A stretch of 24,560 bases of DNA, from positions 1 through 24,560 of the forward strand of contig DAIUAM010000045.1 in assembly GCA_036847185.1 (NCBI GenBank), read 5' to 3'. This DNA is from UBA4738 sp002413305. Its GTDB lineage: Bacteria; Actinomycetota; UBA4738. This document shows positions 23,124 to 24,560 of the stretch, piece after piece (the first letter of the stretch is position 1; each line of letters begins with the position of its first letter). The position numbers and the translations under genes were made by a program. The notes under the pieces were generated by a model that was not told where the DNA came from, ran no database searches, and saw nothing but the letters and a program-made list of their open reading frames with translations.

Positions 23124-23180
23124 CGTGTCTGGGAAACCCACACGAGACCTCGAACGGGCGATGCCGTCGGCAGCGGCATC
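23124..23180 (-). terminator. Hairpins downstream of the nuclease-like gene
   Basis: GATGCCG/CGGCATC (23160-23166 and 23174-23180, 7-nt loop) lies 17 bp after the stop codon of the nuclease-like gene. A second hairpin, CGTGT..GGG-AAA-CCC-ACACG, follows at 23124-23144. Neither is followed by a U-tract. They may end the transcript before the tandem repeats. Confidence 0.4.
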
Positions 23181-23197
23181 ACCAGTTCGGTTCGTGA

Positions 23198-24421
23198 CTA
23201 GCCCTTCAGCTGCAGCGTCACGGTCTCCAGGACGCGGTCCAGGTCGACGACGAGCCCCTCCACCTGCCCGGCGGCCTCGTCGATCTTGTTCCGGGAGGCC
23301 GAGTGGGCCCGCCGGACGCTCGACACGCGGGCCAGAGCACGGCGGCCGTCGTCGATGGCGGCCCCGATCCGCTCCACGTCCACCCCTTCCGCCCCGGCGT
23401 TCAGCGAACGGCGCAGGATCCACCGGGCCCAGGCGCAGGCTAGGGCCAGCGCCCGGTCGTCGGGTTCGTTCTTGTCCAGCACCACCACCGCCTTGTCCCC
23501 GAAGTACGCGAACGGGGTTGCGGTCGGGGCGTTGTCCTGGGAGCTGAACACAGCGATGCCGGCCGCGGCCTCCCGGTTGGCCATGGCCGCCCCCACCTCG
23601 TCCAGCACCTTCTTCAGGCTCGGCATCCGGCGGTCCTTGGCCTCCAGCACGTAGCGGGCCTCGGTCCCACCGGTGTCCTCGGGGCTCAGGGTGACGGTCT
23701 CGTCCCCCACCTTGGAGCCGGTCGATCCGCCCACGGTCCCCAGGCGCTCGGCGGCCTCGCCGAACGGCGTGACGATCCCCGAGACCGCCCGGTGCAAGAC
23801 CTCCTCGAACGTGAACCCCTTGCCCGCCGTGCGTTCCACGAGGTCCGCCTCTGCCCGGCGCACGGCAACCCGTTCGGAGAGTTCCCGCACGGCCTGGACG
23901 GTGGTGGCGGACTGCTCCTTGATCTCGGCGAGGATGTCCCGGCGGTACCGGGCCAGCGGGCTCTGTGCCTCCTCCGGGTCCAGCAAACGCCGGACGGAGG
24001 CCACCAGCTGGTCGGTCGAGCCAGACATGACCGCCTCGAGCTTGGACAGCACGCTCTTCTTGGAGTCCTGATCGAAGCTCTGGTCGATGAGCGCGGCGAA
24101 GCCCTCCTTGAACGAACCGAGGGCCTTGTGGAAGGTGCCGCCGGAGTCCAGGAGCTCCCCGGCCGTGCCGGCCACGCGTTCGGCAGCCTCGGCCAGCTTG
24201 CGGTCGAACTCGGTGGTCATCCTCTCGAACGCCGTGGCCACGACCGCGGTGTCGAGGGTGGCCCCGGACACCCGGGCGGCCCGGGCGCCGACCTGGAGGA
24301 GGCGGTGGACCGCTCCCTCCAGGTCGTCCGAGCCGGTGACGACCTGCAGGACGTCTCGGTCGGCCTCCCGGAAGTCGTTGAGGACGAGCTCGTCGGCCTC
24401 GATGAAGGCGTTCGGGGGCAC
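23198..24421 (-). CDS. Coiled-coil PD-(D/E)XK nuclease-like protein, 5' end cut by an IS
   Basis: A protein of about 407 aa not assigned to a named family. Residues 1-195 are largely charged helix, likely coiled coil. Residues 200-320 have the order of a PD-(D/E)XK nuclease core: E206/E207 (FTFEEVL), D240 (KVGDETV) and E260-x-K262 (YVLEAKDR). This layout recalls RmuC and DUF2130 proteins. The apparent GTG start at 24421 lies inside the inverted repeat of an IS6-type element and has no ribosome-binding site; in-frame codons further up belong to the IS. The true 5' end is therefore lost, or the IS sits right at it, and expression is doubtful. Function unknown; DNA cleavage is inferred from the motif. 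Confidence 0.7.
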   Translation of the reverse strand: MPPNAFIEADELVLNDFREADRDVLQVVTGSDDLEGAVHRLLQVGARAARVSGATLDTAVVATAFERMTTEFDRKLAEAAERVAGTAGELLDSGGTFHKALGSFKEGFAALIDQSFDQDSKKSVLSKLEAVMSGSTDQLVASVRRLLDPEEAQSPLARYRRDILAEIKEQSATTVQAVRELSERVAVRRAEADLVERTAGKGFTFEEVLHRAVSGIVTPFGEAAERLGTVGGSTGSKVGDETVTLSPEDTGGTEARYVLEAKDRRMPSLKKVLDEVGAAMANREAAAGIAVFSSQDNAPTATPFAYFGDKAVVVLDKNEPDDRALALACAWARWILRRSLNAGAEGVDVERIGAAIDDGRRALARVSSVRRAHSASRNKIDEAAGQVEGLVVDLDRVLETVTLQLKG

Positions 24422-24560
24422 TGTTGCGTTGCGCGTCGCGGCGTCGCATCAGGGACACTCGTGCGATGAGATCTGACCGATACCCTCACCCTCACCCAGC
24501 GCCAAGCTCGGCCTTCGCCGGGTACCGGTTCCCGCCCGAGGTCATCACCCTTGCCGTCCG
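24417..24560 (+). mobile_element. IS6-family insertion sequence, left end (partial)
   Basis: The sequence GGCACTGTTGCGTTGC starting at 24417 closely matches the terminal inverted repeat of IS26-like elements (GGCACTGTTGC...). It is followed 49 bp later by the start of an IS6-type transposase gene. The element continues past the window edge. The 8 bp next to the end, CGTTCGGG (24409-24416), would be the target duplication. Confidence 0.8.
24466..24560 (+). CDS. IS6-family transposase, N-terminus (partial)
   Basis: The only convincing plus-strand gene. ATG at 24466 begins a frame that stays open to the window edge (31 codons). The segment FAGYRFPPEVITLAVR is the characteristic N-terminus of IS6/IS26-family DDE transposases, which normally continue with a WYLR..LSYRDVEELL region just beyond the edge. 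The gene was too short here to show the catalytic domain. Position relative to the inverted repeat at 24417 is normal for the family. Confidence 0.82.
   Translation, partial: MRSDRYPHPHPAPSSAFAGYRFPPEVITLAV

Overview
The window is GC-rich DNA, coded almost entirely on the minus strand. GTG starts are frequent and 4-bp GTGA/ATGA stop/start overlaps are pervasive. Together with an LLM-class (F420-type) oxidoreductase, an FCD-type GntR regulator, a CoxMSL-type molybdenum hydroxylase and a fused amino-acid ABC permease/ATPase, this suggests an actinobacterium-like genome, perhaps from soil or an uncultured lineage. That assignment is inference; no rRNA or marker gene is present.

Region 1 (about 17110 down to 53): one long catabolic gene train on the minus strand. 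In order of transcription it encodes an M20 amidohydrolase, an M24 peptidase-like hydrolase, a soluble fumarate-reductase-like flavoprotein, a GntR/FCD regulator, a [2Fe-2S] protein, a small ferredoxin, a solute-binding lipoprotein, a fused amino-acid-type permease/ATPase, a DUF1989 protein, an LLM oxidoreductase, CoA-transferase subunits A and B, a DUF6282 metal hydrolase, a maleate isomerase/Asp-Glu racemase-like enzyme, and the FAD, [2Fe-2S] and molybdopterin subunits of a xanthine-dehydrogenase-family hydroxylase. Most junctions overlap by exactly 4 bp. A candidate promoter with an overlapping palindrome sits at the head, two short gaps flank the binding-protein gene, and a GC-rich palindrome closes the train. 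The content points to uptake and breakdown of a small nitrogen-containing organic acid or N-heterocycle (hydroxylation, C-N hydrolysis, cis/trans isomerisation, CoA activation). The substrate cannot be read from the sequence.

Region 2 (17140-18973): a HAD phosphatase and a cupin gene overlapping by 4 bp. Upstream of them lies the 3' part of a RAMA-domain gene that has lost its start and its stop.

Region 3 (18974-20304): a tyrosine integrase gene lying just 3' of an intact tRNA-Ala(TGC), the usual layout of an integrative element or its remnant.

Region 4 (20484-24560): a compact module of unfamiliar composition. It has a coiled-coil/PD-(D/E)XK nuclease-like gene, a 318-bp spacer with three 67-68 bp tandem repeats that each carry a 21-bp palindromic core, a tyrosine-recombinase-like protein lacking most catalytic residues, and, overlapping it by 4 bp, a DDE-type transposase-like protein. 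An IS6-family insertion sequence, entering from the right edge, interrupts the 5' end of the nuclease-like gene. This module is the best candidate here for a poorly described mobile or defence-related system.
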